59,832 nt of DNA from positions 1 through 59,832 of the forward strand of contig JAATFO010000154.1 of the NCBI GenBank assembly GCA_015655145.1, in the 5' to 3' direction. Made by a program: the position numbers and the translations under genes. Origin of the DNA: Enterobacterales bacterium. GTDB taxonomy: Bacteria; Pseudomonadota; Gammaproteobacteria; Enterobacterales; Enterobacteriaceae. Position 1 is the first letter of the stretch, and every line of letters starts with the position of its first letter. Below, one piece after another: positions 51,989 to 59,832 of the stretch. The notes below the pieces were generated by a model. It was not told the DNA's origin. It did not search any database and worked only from the letters and a program-made list of their open reading frames with translations.

Positions 51989-53257
51989 ATGCGCTTTTCT
52001 CTTTCTGTACTGACCTGCGCGCTGTTAGTCAGCCATGTCGTGATGGCGAAAGACGTGCCATTTTCAACCGTGTCGACCATTGTTGCGCAAACCACCCCCG
52101 CCAGTGATAGTCCGGCTTATGTTCAGCTTGAAAGTCAGAGTTTACTAGGTCTGCGTAATGCCCTGAAAGGGGATGCGTCAACGTTAACCCGCGATCAGCT
52201 TGAGCAGGCGAAACAAGGGCCGCAGCTGGCGGATACTGCCTGGCTGAAAGCCAGCGGTTACGATTTTGCCTATAAAACCAGTCAGCAGGTGGGGATTGAA
52301 CTGCTCGAATCATTTAATACGTTGCCGGAAAGCCTGAAAACGCAAAACCTGGCAACGGTAACCCGAATTAACCGCGATGCGACACAAGGCGAGCGCGACC
52401 AGGCGCTGGCGGATGCTGAAGGCATTAACCATCTCTATTTTCTTGCGGATGCGCTGGGACCCACACTGGGTCATGCTTTCCTGACCGCCTATGATAAGGG
52501 TGAACTGAGTAAAGCCGCGGCATTGATTAAAGCCTCGGAAGTCAGTACCAGTGCGGCGAAAAAACACTTCAGCTACCCACGACCCTTTCTGCAACCAGGT
52601 AACACCATCCATCCGGTGCCGGATAGCGTAGTTATCAAAGATAATAAACCTTACAGTGCTGATGGCGGGGCGTTCCCCAGTGGCCATACCAATACCGGCT
52701 ACACCGATGCCCTGTTGCTGGCCGAGATGATCCCGGAGCGCTTCGTCCCCCTGGTGGACCGCGGCGCGCGCTATGGTTATTCGCGCATCATTCTGGGGGT
52801 TCATTATCCGCTGGATGTTATGGCCTCGCGCATGTTAGCGGAACGCAATGTGGCACACTATCTGAACGATGCTGATTATCGTCAGCGTTTTGAGCAGGCA
52901 AAAACCGAGTTGCGCAATGCGCTGGAAAAAGAGTGCGGTATGAGCCTGCGTCAGTGTGCGCAAAGTCCACGTAAAGACGACCCTTATCGCTCCCCGTCGA
53001 TGAAAACCTTCTATCAGTTCACCATGACTTACAACTTGCCGCGCATTGCCGTAACAGCCGCGAAGGTGACGGTGCCGGAAGGCGCAGAAGTGTTGCTGGA
53101 AGCGCCATTACCTGGGTTGAGCGCTGCGCAACGCCGCAATTTGATGGTGAAAACCGCGCTGGAGAACGGCTATGCGTTATCTGCCGGTCAGGGCGAACAG
53201 AATTTCTGGCAGCGCCTCAATTTGCATGATGCAGTGACTGCGGCACAACATCCGTAG
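51989..53257 (+). CDS. Periplasmic class A acid phosphatase, PAP2 superfamily
   Basis: The protein has a signal peptide (basic start, hydrophobic core, cut after Val-Val-Met-Ala) and the three-part PAP2 active site: Lys-Lys-His-Phe-Ser-Tyr-Pro-Arg-Pro near residue 190, Pro-Ser-Gly-His near 230 and Ser-Arg-Ile-Ile-Leu-Gly-Val-His-Tyr-Pro-Leu-Asp near 265. It is about 422 residues, longer than the ~250-residue PhoN enzymes owing to extra N- and C-terminal parts. It would hydrolyse organic phosphomonoesters in the periplasm. The ATG at 51989 has AAGGA; the upstream ATG does not. It stands alone, with a convergent ftnA gene. Confidence 0.88.
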   Translation: MRFSLSVLTCALLVSHVVMAKDVPFSTVSTIVAQTTPASDSPAYVQLESQSLLGLRNALKGDASTLTRDQLEQAKQGPQLADTAWLKASGYDFAYKTSQQVGIELLESFNTLPESLKTQNLATVTRINRDATQGERDQALADAEGINHLYFLADALGPTLGHAFLTAYDKGELSKAAALIKASEVSTSAAKKHFSYPRPFLQPGNTIHPVPDSVVIKDNKPYSADGGAFPSGHTNTGYTDALLLAEMIPERFVPLVDRGARYGYSRIILGVHYPLDVMASRMLAERNVAHYLNDADYRQRFEQAKTELRNALEKECGMSLRQCAQSPRKDDPYRSPSMKTFYQFTMTYNLPRIAVTAAKVTVPEGAEVLLEAPLPGLSAAQRRNLMVKTALENGYALSAGQGEQNFWQRLNLHDAVTAAQHP

Positions 53258-53294
53258 TTCGGGTTATTTTGTGTCATACCGATACAGTGAATTA

Positions 53295-53330
53295 ACGCCA
53301 GGGACCATGCGGGACGATGGCCTCTGGCGT
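53295..53330. terminator. Stem-loop between the phosphatase and ftnA
   Basis: ACGCCAG and CTGGCGT form the outer stem with CCAT/ATGG inside. There is no T-run; it sits between two converging genes and may end both transcripts. Confidence 0.5.
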
Positions 53331-53355
53331 GATTAAACATTGCACCTTATGTGGC

Positions 53356-53859
53356 TTATGCGTGATTGTCACTGATCATATTCGCCAGGTCTTTATCAAT
53401 CCAAAATAAGCCATTATCGCTATCACCCACCAGCGCCAGTTTATCCAGCACCGATTTGAATAATGTTTCTTCTTCATGCTGCTCTGCGACATACCATTGC
53501 AGGAAGTGAAAGGTGGAATAATCCTGCGATGTCATCGCTTCGTGCGCCAGTTTATTGATCTCTGCCGTGATTAACTGTTCATGCTGGTACGTTTGTTGAA
53601 ATACGTCGCGTAGCGAATTGAAGGTGATGGGCGGTGCGGTAATACTGCCTAATACCGGCATTGATCCGGTATCACTCAGGTAGTCAAACAGGCGCTGCAT
53701 ATGTTGCATCTCTTCGTGAGAATGGGATTTCAGAAACGCAGCCGCACCCTCAAAGCCTTTATCGCGACACCAGGCACTCATTTGCAGATACAGATTGGCC
53801 GAGAAAAACTCCAGATTGAGTTGTTCATTGAGTTTGGCCGTCATTTTATTGCTCAGCAT
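53356..53859 (-). CDS. ftnA: Ferritin
   Basis: FtnA stores iron as a 24-subunit shell. The 167-residue protein has the ferroxidase ligands in order: Leu-Glu-Phe-Phe-Ser-Ala-Asn-Leu-Tyr near residue 16, Ser-His-Glu-Glu-Met-Gln-His-Met near 47-54 and Glu-Gln-His-Glu-Glu-Glu near 125-130. Length and layout are those of E. coli FtnA (165). It lies alone on the minus strand. A Fur-like box about 110 bases upstream fits the known Fur-dependent activation of ftnA in E. coli. Confidence 0.95.
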   Translation of the reverse strand: MLSNKMTAKLNEQLNLEFFSANLYLQMSAWCRDKGFEGAAAFLKSHSHEEMQHMQRLFDYLSDTGSMPVLGSITAPPITFNSLRDVFQQTYQHEQLITAEINKLAHEAMTSQDYSTFHFLQWYVAEQHEEETLFKSVLDKLALVGDSDNGLFWIDKDLANMISDNHA

Positions 53860-54233
53860 AGCAACCTCTTGTTATTGGACACAGGTGAGAATGCTTAATT
53901 ATGTATCATGGGCAATGAAAGAGGAATTTTTTTTGTCAGGAAGGTGAAAGGTAGTTTATTGATTTTAAAGATAATTATTTACATTATTGAATGCGAGTGA
54001 TTCTTGTTTTTTGTCGAATTGCTTTGCGCATAATATCGCGGGTGAATGCAGTCAATGGCTACCGCTGGCACAATGATAGCGATGCTGCTAAGACTTGCCG
54101 GATGAACAGCGCAAATGGCGCGCTATTCATCCGCTGTGGTATTCGTGGCCAGCATCCTGCCGGACAGAGAACATCCTGCACGATGGCTCTGTCCGGAAAC
54201 GCGGGAATGTCACTGGTTATCAGCGCCAGTGGT
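53860..54233. other. Gene-free interval between ftnA and the oxidoreductase operon
   Basis: The 374 bases hold the ftnA promoter region with a Fur-like box (53970-53988), and the 3' end of the opposite operon. No gene or further repeat is seen. Confidence 0.5.
53970..53988. promoter_or_regulatory. Fur-like box upstream of ftnA
   Basis: GATAATTATTTACATTATT agrees with the 19-base Fur consensus at 14 of 19 positions, including the first hexamer GATAAT and CATTAT. It lies 111-129 bases before the ftnA start, a position suited to activation rather than simple blocking. Confidence 0.55.
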
Positions 54234-55853
54234 TTATTCTGCGCTCGCTTTCTCCCGGTTTTCCTGACGAATGAAATCCGCGGCTTTTTCGCCAATCATA
54301 ATGCAGGGTGCATTGGTGTTGCCGCCAATCAGCGTTGGCATGATAGAGGCATCGGCAATTCGCAGTCCATCAATGCCTTTGACTTTGAGCGATTCGGGAC
54401 TGACGACACTCAGCGCATCGTTACCCATTTTGCACGTCCCCACCGGGTGGAACACGGTTGCGGCGTAATCGCGTACAAACTGATGTAACTGTTCGTCGGT
54501 TTGTACCGCAGCACCCGGCAGCATCTCTTTGCCCCGGATGGCATCAAAGGGCGCCTGGGCGAGGATCTTGCGCGCCATTTTGATCCCTTCAACCATCACC
54601 TCAGCATCCACATTGTCTTGCAGAAAGTTGAAGTCGATGGCCAGACGCTGTTGCGGATCAATTTGCAGGCTACCGATACTGCGTGGTCGCAATACGCAGG
54701 TATGAATCGCGAAGCCATGGCCCCACTCAAATAGCCTGCCGCGATGGCTGCGGTAGCCGGGGACAAAATGGAACTGAATATCAGGTTTATCTGTCGCCAG
54801 CGAAGTACGCGCAAACCCGCCGGCTTCAACATAGTTAGTCGTCAGCCAGCCTTTTTTACGGAACAGATATTTAAGTGGCGAGCTGAGAATGGGCCGCCAT
54901 GCTGCTAAAGAGAATCCCAGCGTCAGTGGGCTGTTGGAGCGTACCGTGACCAGACCATCAAGATGCTCTTGCAGATTTTGCCCGACACCTGGCAGGTCCA
55001 GCACCACCGGGATCCCCGCGGCCGTCAACTGTTGGCGTGGGCCAATACCCGATTTCAGCAGAATATACGGTGAGTTCAGTGCGCCGGCACACAGAATAAT
55101 CTCACGCCGGCAGCGCAACTGCCGCGGTTGCCCTCCCTGACGCAGCGAGATGCCGGTGACGCGTTGGTCCGCCAGCAGTAGCCGTTCTACTTCACAATCT
55201 GTCATGATCGTGAGGTTGGGGCGCTGCCGGTGTGGATGCACAAAGGCACGATAACTGGATAATCGTTTAGCGTCTTTCTGGGTAACATCATAAATGCCGA
55301 CCCCTTCCTGATGCTCACCGTTGAAATCCGTATTTTCCGGTAGCCCGATAGCCACCCCGGCGCGGACAAAATAGTTCGACAACGGGTTGGGATCGCGCGG
55401 CCGGTCAACCCATAGCTCACCCGTAAAACCATGTCGTTCGGCCGACTGTCCGCATTTATTCGCTTCTGATTTTTTAAAATAAGGTAATACGTCACGCCAT
55501 CCCCAACCTGGGCATCCCGTCGCTTCCCAGCGATCATAGTCATCCTGATGGCCACGAATATAGATCATACTGTTCATGGACGCTGAACCACCTAGCGCTT
55601 TGCCGCGTGGTATGTGAATACTGCGGTTACTCAGACGTTGTTGCGGTGCGGAAAAATAGTTCCAACTGTATTTTTTACTGGTATATAAGGTGATAGTGCC
55701 TGCGGGTGTATGAATCCGGGGCGACGCATCATTGCCGCCGGCTTCTATCAGACACACGCTTACACCTGAGTCCTCGCTCAGGCGGGCGGCCAGTACCGAG
55801 CCGGAAGATCCGGCTCCCACGATGATATAGTCATACTCTGTGGCAAGCGACAT
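54234..55853 (-). CDS. GMC-family FAD-dependent alcohol oxidoreductase
   Basis: The 539-residue protein has the FAD fingerprint Ile-Ile-Val-Gly-Ala-Gly-Ser-Ser-Gly-Ser near residue 10, GMC signature 1 with Gly-Gly-Ser-Ala-Ser-Met-Asn near 90, signature 2 near residue 260 (Gly-Ala-Leu-Asn-Ser-Pro) and the catalytic His in Phe-His-Pro-Val-Gly-Thr-Cys-Lys-Met-Gly near 470. It is close to choline dehydrogenase (BetA) and AlkJ types, which oxidise alcohols to aldehydes. It follows the permease by 28 bases in an operon that begins with an aldehyde dehydrogenase, so alcohol to aldehyde to acid is a natural pathway. The substrate is not known. Confidence 0.9.
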   Translation of the reverse strand: MSLATEYDYIIVGAGSSGSVLAARLSEDSGVSVCLIEAGGNDASPRIHTPAGTITLYTSKKYSWNYFSAPQQRLSNRSIHIPRGKALGGSASMNSMIYIRGHQDDYDRWEATGCPGWGWRDVLPYFKKSEANKCGQSAERHGFTGELWVDRPRDPNPLSNYFVRAGVAIGLPENTDFNGEHQEGVGIYDVTQKDAKRLSSYRAFVHPHRQRPNLTIMTDCEVERLLLADQRVTGISLRQGGQPRQLRCRREIILCAGALNSPYILLKSGIGPRQQLTAAGIPVVLDLPGVGQNLQEHLDGLVTVRSNSPLTLGFSLAAWRPILSSPLKYLFRKKGWLTTNYVEAGGFARTSLATDKPDIQFHFVPGYRSHRGRLFEWGHGFAIHTCVLRPRSIGSLQIDPQQRLAIDFNFLQDNVDAEVMVEGIKMARKILAQAPFDAIRGKEMLPGAAVQTDEQLHQFVRDYAATVFHPVGTCKMGNDALSVVSPESLKVKGIDGLRIADASIMPTLIGGNTNAPCIMIGEKAADFIRQENREKASAE

Positions 55854-55881
55854 CAGTTTTTTCCTTTCTTATCTGAACAAT

Positions 55882-57264
55882 TCAGGCGAGGTTTCTCTGT
55901 GGTTTGCGGCTCACCAGGTAATAGCATGGACACACCACCAGCAAGCCGATGATCCAGGCAATATCAGCCCCCCCCATTTTGGTTGCCAGAAAACCGGTAT
56001 AAAGCTCGGTGGAGACAAACGGGATCTGCACCACAATACCCAGCACATAGCAGGACACAGCACGGTAATTGATATAACCGTAGATGCCGCCGTCACGGCG
56101 GAAAAAGGAAGCAACATCATAATTGCCATGGGCAATCAGGTAATAATCCACCAGGTTGATGGCAGTCCACGGGATCAGAACATACAGCAACAACAGGATG
56201 AAGTTACTGTAGTTAGTGAGGAAGTTGTCCTGGCCCAGAATGGCGAGCGCCAGCGAAATGGCAAACATAATTAACGCCGTCATCACCCGCGCCCGCGATT
56301 TTGGCGACCATTTCGGCAACAGCGTTTGACCGATCGTCAGTGCCGACAGCGTACCGCAATACAAATTCATTGCATTAGTGGCGGCGATGCCCAGGGCAAA
56401 AATCGTGATGATTGCGGCGCTGATCCCGCCGGTCATGTTCACCAGACCTGTGATGATATCGCCGTCGGTAACACACAAAGCAATGGTCACCCCGAGGATC
56501 ATGGGGAAAATCGATCCCAGTGTACAGCCCCAGTAACTGGCCCAGAAAACGCTGCGGTGATTAACATCATGTGGCATATAACGCGAGTAATCAGAAACAT
56601 AAGGCGCATAGGCCAGTTGCCACAGCGCGGCGATCGACATGGTGCCGAGAAAACCCGGTAATGTACTGGTATGCAGTTGCATAAAATTCGCAGGCAGCCC
56701 GTGAATGAACAGGATCCAGACAAAGGCGATAATCAGCATCAGGCCGGAAAGCCAGGACATAATGCGCGTGTAGGTATGGATTAACGTGTAGCCGAATGCG
56801 GTCGCCAGCACGCTCAATACGCCAACAAGGAAAATGCCCTGATTGGTACTGACCGGGTGCCAGATAGCATGTAATGCCTGTCCGCCCAGAACCAGATTGG
56901 ACGCGAAAAAGCCCAGGTACATGATAACAACCAGCAACACCACCAGTAATGAACCATAGGAGCCGAATTGTCCGCGGGTTTGCACCATCTGCGGTACGCC
57001 CAACTGGGGACCCTGTGCGGAGTGCAGCGCCATAAATACGCTACCGGCCAGGTTGCCGATAATCAGCGCGATCACCGCACTGATAAAAGGTAGCTGGAAA
57101 ATGGTGACGGCTAATGCGCCGGTAACGACCGTCAACAGCATGATATTGGAGCCAAACCAAATGGTGAATAAGTCACTGACTTTACCATGACGTTCATTGG
57201 CGGCGATCTGTTGGATGGTATGCAGTTCGATCGACGTCGACGTTTCTACAGGTGTGGTACTCAT
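55882..57264 (-). CDS. NCS1-family (cytosine/purine-type) permease
   Basis: The 460-residue membrane protein belongs to the nucleobase:cation symporter-1 family, near CodB-type permeases: Asp-Leu-Phe-Thr-Ile-Trp-Phe-Gly-Ser-Asn near residue 30, a Gly-Pro-Gln-Leu-Gly-Val-Pro-Gln-Met near 83, and about twelve hydrophobic segments. The start is the ATG at 57264, with GAGG eight bases before it. It lies between the aldehyde dehydrogenase and the GMC oxidoreductase, suggesting uptake of the same compound they oxidise, probably nitrogen-containing. Confidence 0.9.
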   Translation of the reverse strand: MSTTPVETSTSIELHTIQQIAANERHGKVSDLFTIWFGSNIMLLTVVTGALAVTIFQLPFISAVIALIIGNLAGSVFMALHSAQGPQLGVPQMVQTRGQFGSYGSLLVVLLVVIMYLGFFASNLVLGGQALHAIWHPVSTNQGIFLVGVLSVLATAFGYTLIHTYTRIMSWLSGLMLIIAFVWILFIHGLPANFMQLHTSTLPGFLGTMSIAALWQLAYAPYVSDYSRYMPHDVNHRSVFWASYWGCTLGSIFPMILGVTIALCVTDGDIITGLVNMTGGISAAIITIFALGIAATNAMNLYCGTLSALTIGQTLLPKWSPKSRARVMTALIMFAISLALAILGQDNFLTNYSNFILLLLYVLIPWTAINLVDYYLIAHGNYDVASFFRRDGGIYGYINYRAVSCYVLGIVVQIPFVSTELYTGFLATKMGGADIAWIIGLLVVCPCYYLVSRKPQRNLA

Positions 57265-57352
57265 AATTACCTCGTTATCTGTCAGGTGATGCTCAGCATT
57301 GCTGTCCATAAAAATGGATACGGCCGGGAAGAGCGCGATGGGCCGATATGCG

Positions 57353-58840
57353 TTAAAACTGATACCAGGTTGTTTTTAACTGGCTGTATTGCATCAGTGC
57401 GTGCAGTGAGAGATCGCGGCCGAATCCTGACTGTTTATTTCCGCCAAAGGGAACAGTGACATCCAGCGCATCCACGGTATTGACTGAAACGGTGCCGACA
57501 TTCAGTTGCGCGGCAATCCGGCGGGCGCGATTGAAGTCCCCGGTCCACAGCGATGCCGCCAGGCCGTAGGGGGAGTCATTGGCCAGCGCTAACGCCTGTT
57601 GTTCATCATCGAAGGGGATGATTGCCAATACCGGGCCGAAAATTTCCTCGCGTACCAGCGCCATATCAGGGGTGACATCGGTGAAAATAGTTGGCAGGAT
57701 GAAATTATCAGAACCGTTCAGCGTCAGGCGTTCACCGCCACACAGACAGCGGGCACCGGCAGTACGCGCATTCGCAATGGCTTGCATGACACGCTCACAA
57801 TGCCGACTATCAATCATGGCGCCGCTGGGGCTGCTCGGGTCAAGTGGGTCACCCGGACACCAGGCTTTGGCCTCTTCCAGCAGTAAGGCGACAAAGGTGT
57901 CGTAAATACTGCGTTGTACCAGTAAGCGGGATGTTGCTGAACAGACTTCGCCCTGGTTGAAAAAAATACCGAAAGCGGCTTTTTTGGCCGCCAGCGCTAA
58001 ATCAGCACCATCATCAAACACCAGGTTGGCGCTTTTACCGCCACATTCCAGCCAGACTTGTTTCAGGTTAGATTCCGCCGAGTAGCGCATAAACCATTTG
58101 CCGACGGCGGTGGAGCCGGTGAAGGCCAGAACATCAATGTCAGGATGAAGTCCCAGGGCTTTGCCGACTTGATCGCCATGACCCGGCAGGACATTCAGTA
58201 CACCGGCGGGAATGCCCGCTTCGATAGCCAGTTGCGCCAGTTTCAGTGCGCTAAAGGGGGATTGTTCCGCCGGTTTCAGAATAACGCTGTTACCCATGGC
58301 AAGGGCCGGGGCTATTTTCCAGGCGGCGATATCCAGTGGGAAATTCCACGGCACGACGGCGGCGACGATACCAACCGGTTCGCGGGTAATGGTTGCCAGT
58401 GCGCTGGCATCCGTGGGGGCAATATTGTCATACAGCTTATCCAGCGCTTCGCCATACCAGGAAAAGACGCCGGCTGCGCCAGGGATATCACCTTGCCAGG
58501 CATCGGCCACCGGTTTACCGGTACTGAGCGACTCCATCAGCGCCAGTTCTTCACGGTGCGCCAGAAGTAATTCGGCCAGCCGCATCAGTGCGGCTTTTCT
58601 GGTTTGTGGCGCACAACGGGACCATTCGCCACTGTTGAATCGTTTACGAGCGTGGTCGACGGCCAGATTGACATCCAGCTCAGAGCAAGCGGCAACATCG
58701 GCCAGCTTCTGTTGCGTGGCCGGATTGACACATTGCAGGGTTGCCCCTGCTACCGCCATGACGAATTCGCCATTAATAAATGCCGCATTGGGCAATGTTA
58801 TTTCTGTTGCCCGCTGCTGCCATGTTGCATGGTCAAGCAT
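57353..58840 (-). CDS. Aldehyde dehydrogenase, PuuC-like
   Basis: The 495-residue NAD(P)-dependent enzyme equals E. coli PuuC in length. The start is ATG 58840 (Met-Leu-Asp-His-Ala-Thr-Trp), six bases after GGAG; the long frame to 59155 is not supported. It has Val-Pro-Trp-Asn-Phe-Pro-Leu near residue 157, Phe-Thr-Gly-Ser-Thr near 233, the general-base Glu in Leu-Glu-Cys-Gly-Gly-Lys-Ser near 256 and the catalytic Cys in Asn-Gln-Gly-Glu-Val-Cys near 290. PuuC oxidises gamma-glutamyl-aminobutyraldehyde, but the rest of the puu pathway is absent, so the substrate here is probably another amino- or N-containing aldehyde. Confidence 0.9.
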   Translation of the reverse strand: MLDHATWQQRATEITLPNAAFINGEFVMAVAGATLQCVNPATQQKLADVAACSELDVNLAVDHARKRFNSGEWSRCAPQTRKAALMRLAELLLAHREELALMESLSTGKPVADAWQGDIPGAAGVFSWYGEALDKLYDNIAPTDASALATITREPVGIVAAVVPWNFPLDIAAWKIAPALAMGNSVILKPAEQSPFSALKLAQLAIEAGIPAGVLNVLPGHGDQVGKALGLHPDIDVLAFTGSTAVGKWFMRYSAESNLKQVWLECGGKSANLVFDDGADLALAAKKAAFGIFFNQGEVCSATSRLLVQRSIYDTFVALLLEEAKAWCPGDPLDPSSPSGAMIDSRHCERVMQAIANARTAGARCLCGGERLTLNGSDNFILPTIFTDVTPDMALVREEIFGPVLAIIPFDDEQQALALANDSPYGLAASLWTGDFNRARRIAAQLNVGTVSVNTVDALDVTVPFGGNKQSGFGRDLSLHALMQYSQLKTTWYQF

Positions 58841-59193
58841 AGCCATCTCCAGACAATATAAAAGACAGGAAGATGGATAATGCGTGAAGAGTGAATACCA
58901 GGAAATAATAAAAAATATGGTGACTGCATAACAAAAAACGGTGTTTGCACCAGAATTATGCTGGTGCACTTTACCGGTGCAGATAAATGGCCATTTATCG
59001 GCTAATAATCCAGTCCGTGATAAACCCAAAACGGATAAGAAGTTGGCTGATGGACGGGGAGGTGTGACATTGTTGCCAGGTTCAACGCCACAAGACCCTG
59101 GGGGCTTTGTGTCGTGATGTGATGGACGTCCCTCCCTCAGCGCAAGTTCTGCCACACTTATGCTGAGTGTTCTTTTTTCAGAGGTACTACATC
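58841..59193. other. Interval between the aldehyde dehydrogenase operon and the IS110 remnant
   Basis: No gene is seen in 353 bases. The left part holds the operon's promoter region with two overlapping palindromes (58946-58981); the right part is presumably the left end of the insertion sequence. I cannot mark the exact boundary, since IS110 elements lack clear terminal repeats. Confidence 0.5.
58946..58981. promoter_or_regulatory. Overlapping palindromes with an NtrC-like 17-mer
   Basis: TGCACCAG-N7-CTGGTGCA (58946-58968) overlaps TGCAC-TTTACCG-GTGCA (58965-58981); the latter fits the NtrC consensus TGCAC-N7-GTGCA exactly. They lie 106-141 bases ahead of the aldehyde dehydrogenase ATG. I find no matching sigma-54 -24/-12 pair: the best candidate, TGGT at about 58897-58900 read on the minus strand, has TC where GC is required. 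Confidence 0.5.
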
Positions 59194-59832
59194 ATGAACG
59201 CGATAAAAGTCATCGGTATCGATCTGGCTAAATCTGTCTTTCAGGTCTGCGTCTGGATGAATGACGGAAGCATTGCATTTAACCGTAAGGTTTCCCGGGC
59301 TAAATTGCTGGATACCATTCGTCAATTTCCTGCCGGTTCGATCGTGGCAATGGAGGCTTGTGCAACTTCGTATTACTGGGGGCGCACTTTTCAGTCAATG
59401 GGCTTTCTCGTCCGACTTATCCCCACCCAACACGTAAAAGCATTAACGCATCACCAAAAAAACGATGCCAATGATGCGCGGGCAATTTGTGAGACAGTGC
59501 TTCGCCCGGGCATTCATTTTGTTGCTATCAAAACTATTGAACAACAGGATATCAAGGCTCTTCGAAGCGCGCGCCAGTTGATGGTAGAGCAGCGCACTGC
59601 TTTGGTAAATCAGGCCCGGTCACTGGCGGCAGAGCAAGGGATTGAGATCCCCGTTGGGATTCATGTGTTACAGCATCGCCTGCCGCGCCTGCGCCTCTGC
59701 CGCACATCTCGCTGCTTATGCTGGCCTTGCGCCGGTAACCCGGCGTTCCGGTTCGTCAATACGTGGCGAACACCCGTCAAGGCGGGGCAATAAAACCCTC
59801 AAACGGGCACTGTTCCTGTCGGCCTTCGCCGC
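59194..59832 (+). pseudogene. IS110-family transposase, hybrid and frameshifted, cut by window end
   Basis: The N-terminal ~158 residues (59194 to about 59670) are an IS110-family transposase start: Val-Ile-Gly-Ile-Asp-Leu-Ala-Lys-Ser-Val-Phe, Met-Glu-Ala-Cys, Lys-Asn-Asp-Ala-Asn-Asp-Ala near residue 95, the DEDD RuvC-like core. From about 59690 a second frame (+1) carries the C-terminal Transposase_20 part (Ala-His-Leu-Ala-Ala-Tyr-Ala-Gly-Leu-Ala-Pro, then Arg-Arg-Gly-Asn-Lys). About 70 residues between the domains are missing, so it is not one intact gene. The C-terminal motif looks like a different IS110 subgroup than the N-terminus. Confidence 0.85.

Noticed and set aside
58860-58905. Sigma-54 promoter for the aldehyde dehydrogenase operon.
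   Set aside because: TGGT is followed ten bases later by TC instead of the invariant GC, so it is not supported.
58846-59155. N-terminal extension of the aldehyde dehydrogenase by about 100 residues.
   Set aside because: The extension has no domain character, covers the palindromic operator region and lacks a ribosome binding site; the ATG at 58840 has GGAG at proper spacing.

Overview
The window is a chromosomal segment of a member of the Enterobacterales. From about 3.1 kb to 43.9 kb the gene order is almost the Escherichia coli order: ileX - mug | rpoD - dnaG - rpsU | tsaD | plsY | folB | uppP | cca - ygiM | ygiF - glnE - hldE | ubiK | FMN riboswitch - ribB | ygiD | ygiC - ygiB - tolC | nudF - yqiB - cpdA - yqiA - parE | mdaB | parC - plsC - ftsP | dkgA - yqhD | yqhC | yghB | metC | exbB - exbD. 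The proteins are clearly diverged from E. coli and qseBC and ygiN are missing near parC, so a genus outside Escherichia/Salmonella (Erwiniaceae, Pectobacteriaceae or Yersiniaceae type) is likely. I cannot name the genus.

Region 1 (1-3.1 kb) is the decayed end of a P2-type prophage lying at the 3' end of the tRNA-Ile2(CAU) gene. It keeps a LexA-boxed small early gene, a sequence identical to my recollection of the P2/P4 19-base cohesive end, and the last third of the portal gene with its terminator. Between the early gene and cos, where P2 carries its tin/old cargo, sits a three-gene cassette: a 224-residue protein with a hydrophobic centre, a 63-residue two-helix membrane protein, and an orphan Hcp (type VI secretion tube protein). 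It reads as an Hcp-linked effector/immunity cargo.

Region 2 (3.1-43.9 kb) is core genome: the macromolecular synthesis operon, tRNA t6A synthesis, phospholipid acylation (plsY, plsC), folate, undecaprenyl phosphate recycling, tRNA CCA addition, glutamine synthetase control, heptose supply, riboflavin, TolC, cAMP turnover, topoisomerase IV, aldehyde detoxification, methionine synthesis and TonB energisation. Regulatory sites seen include a complete FMN riboswitch with its promoter, a Fur box before exbB and a CRP-type site between folB and uppP.

Region 3 (43.9-59.8 kb) is accessory. It holds a citrate/tricarballylate-type MFS carrier behind a CRP site, a MocR regulator, YlaC, the four-gene Anbu operon (circularly permuted ATP-grasp, alpha-E, transglutaminase, proteasome-like Anbu), a periplasmic acid phosphatase, ferritin behind a Fur-like box, an aldehyde dehydrogenase - NCS1 permease - GMC oxidoreductase operon of unknown substrate, and a hybrid IS110-family transposase remnant running off the end. 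The Anbu operon has a near-consensus sigma-54 promoter and an upstream NtrC-like palindrome, and the oxidoreductase operon has a 17-bp NtrC-like palindrome too. Nitrogen control of both is the main hypothesis I draw from this region.
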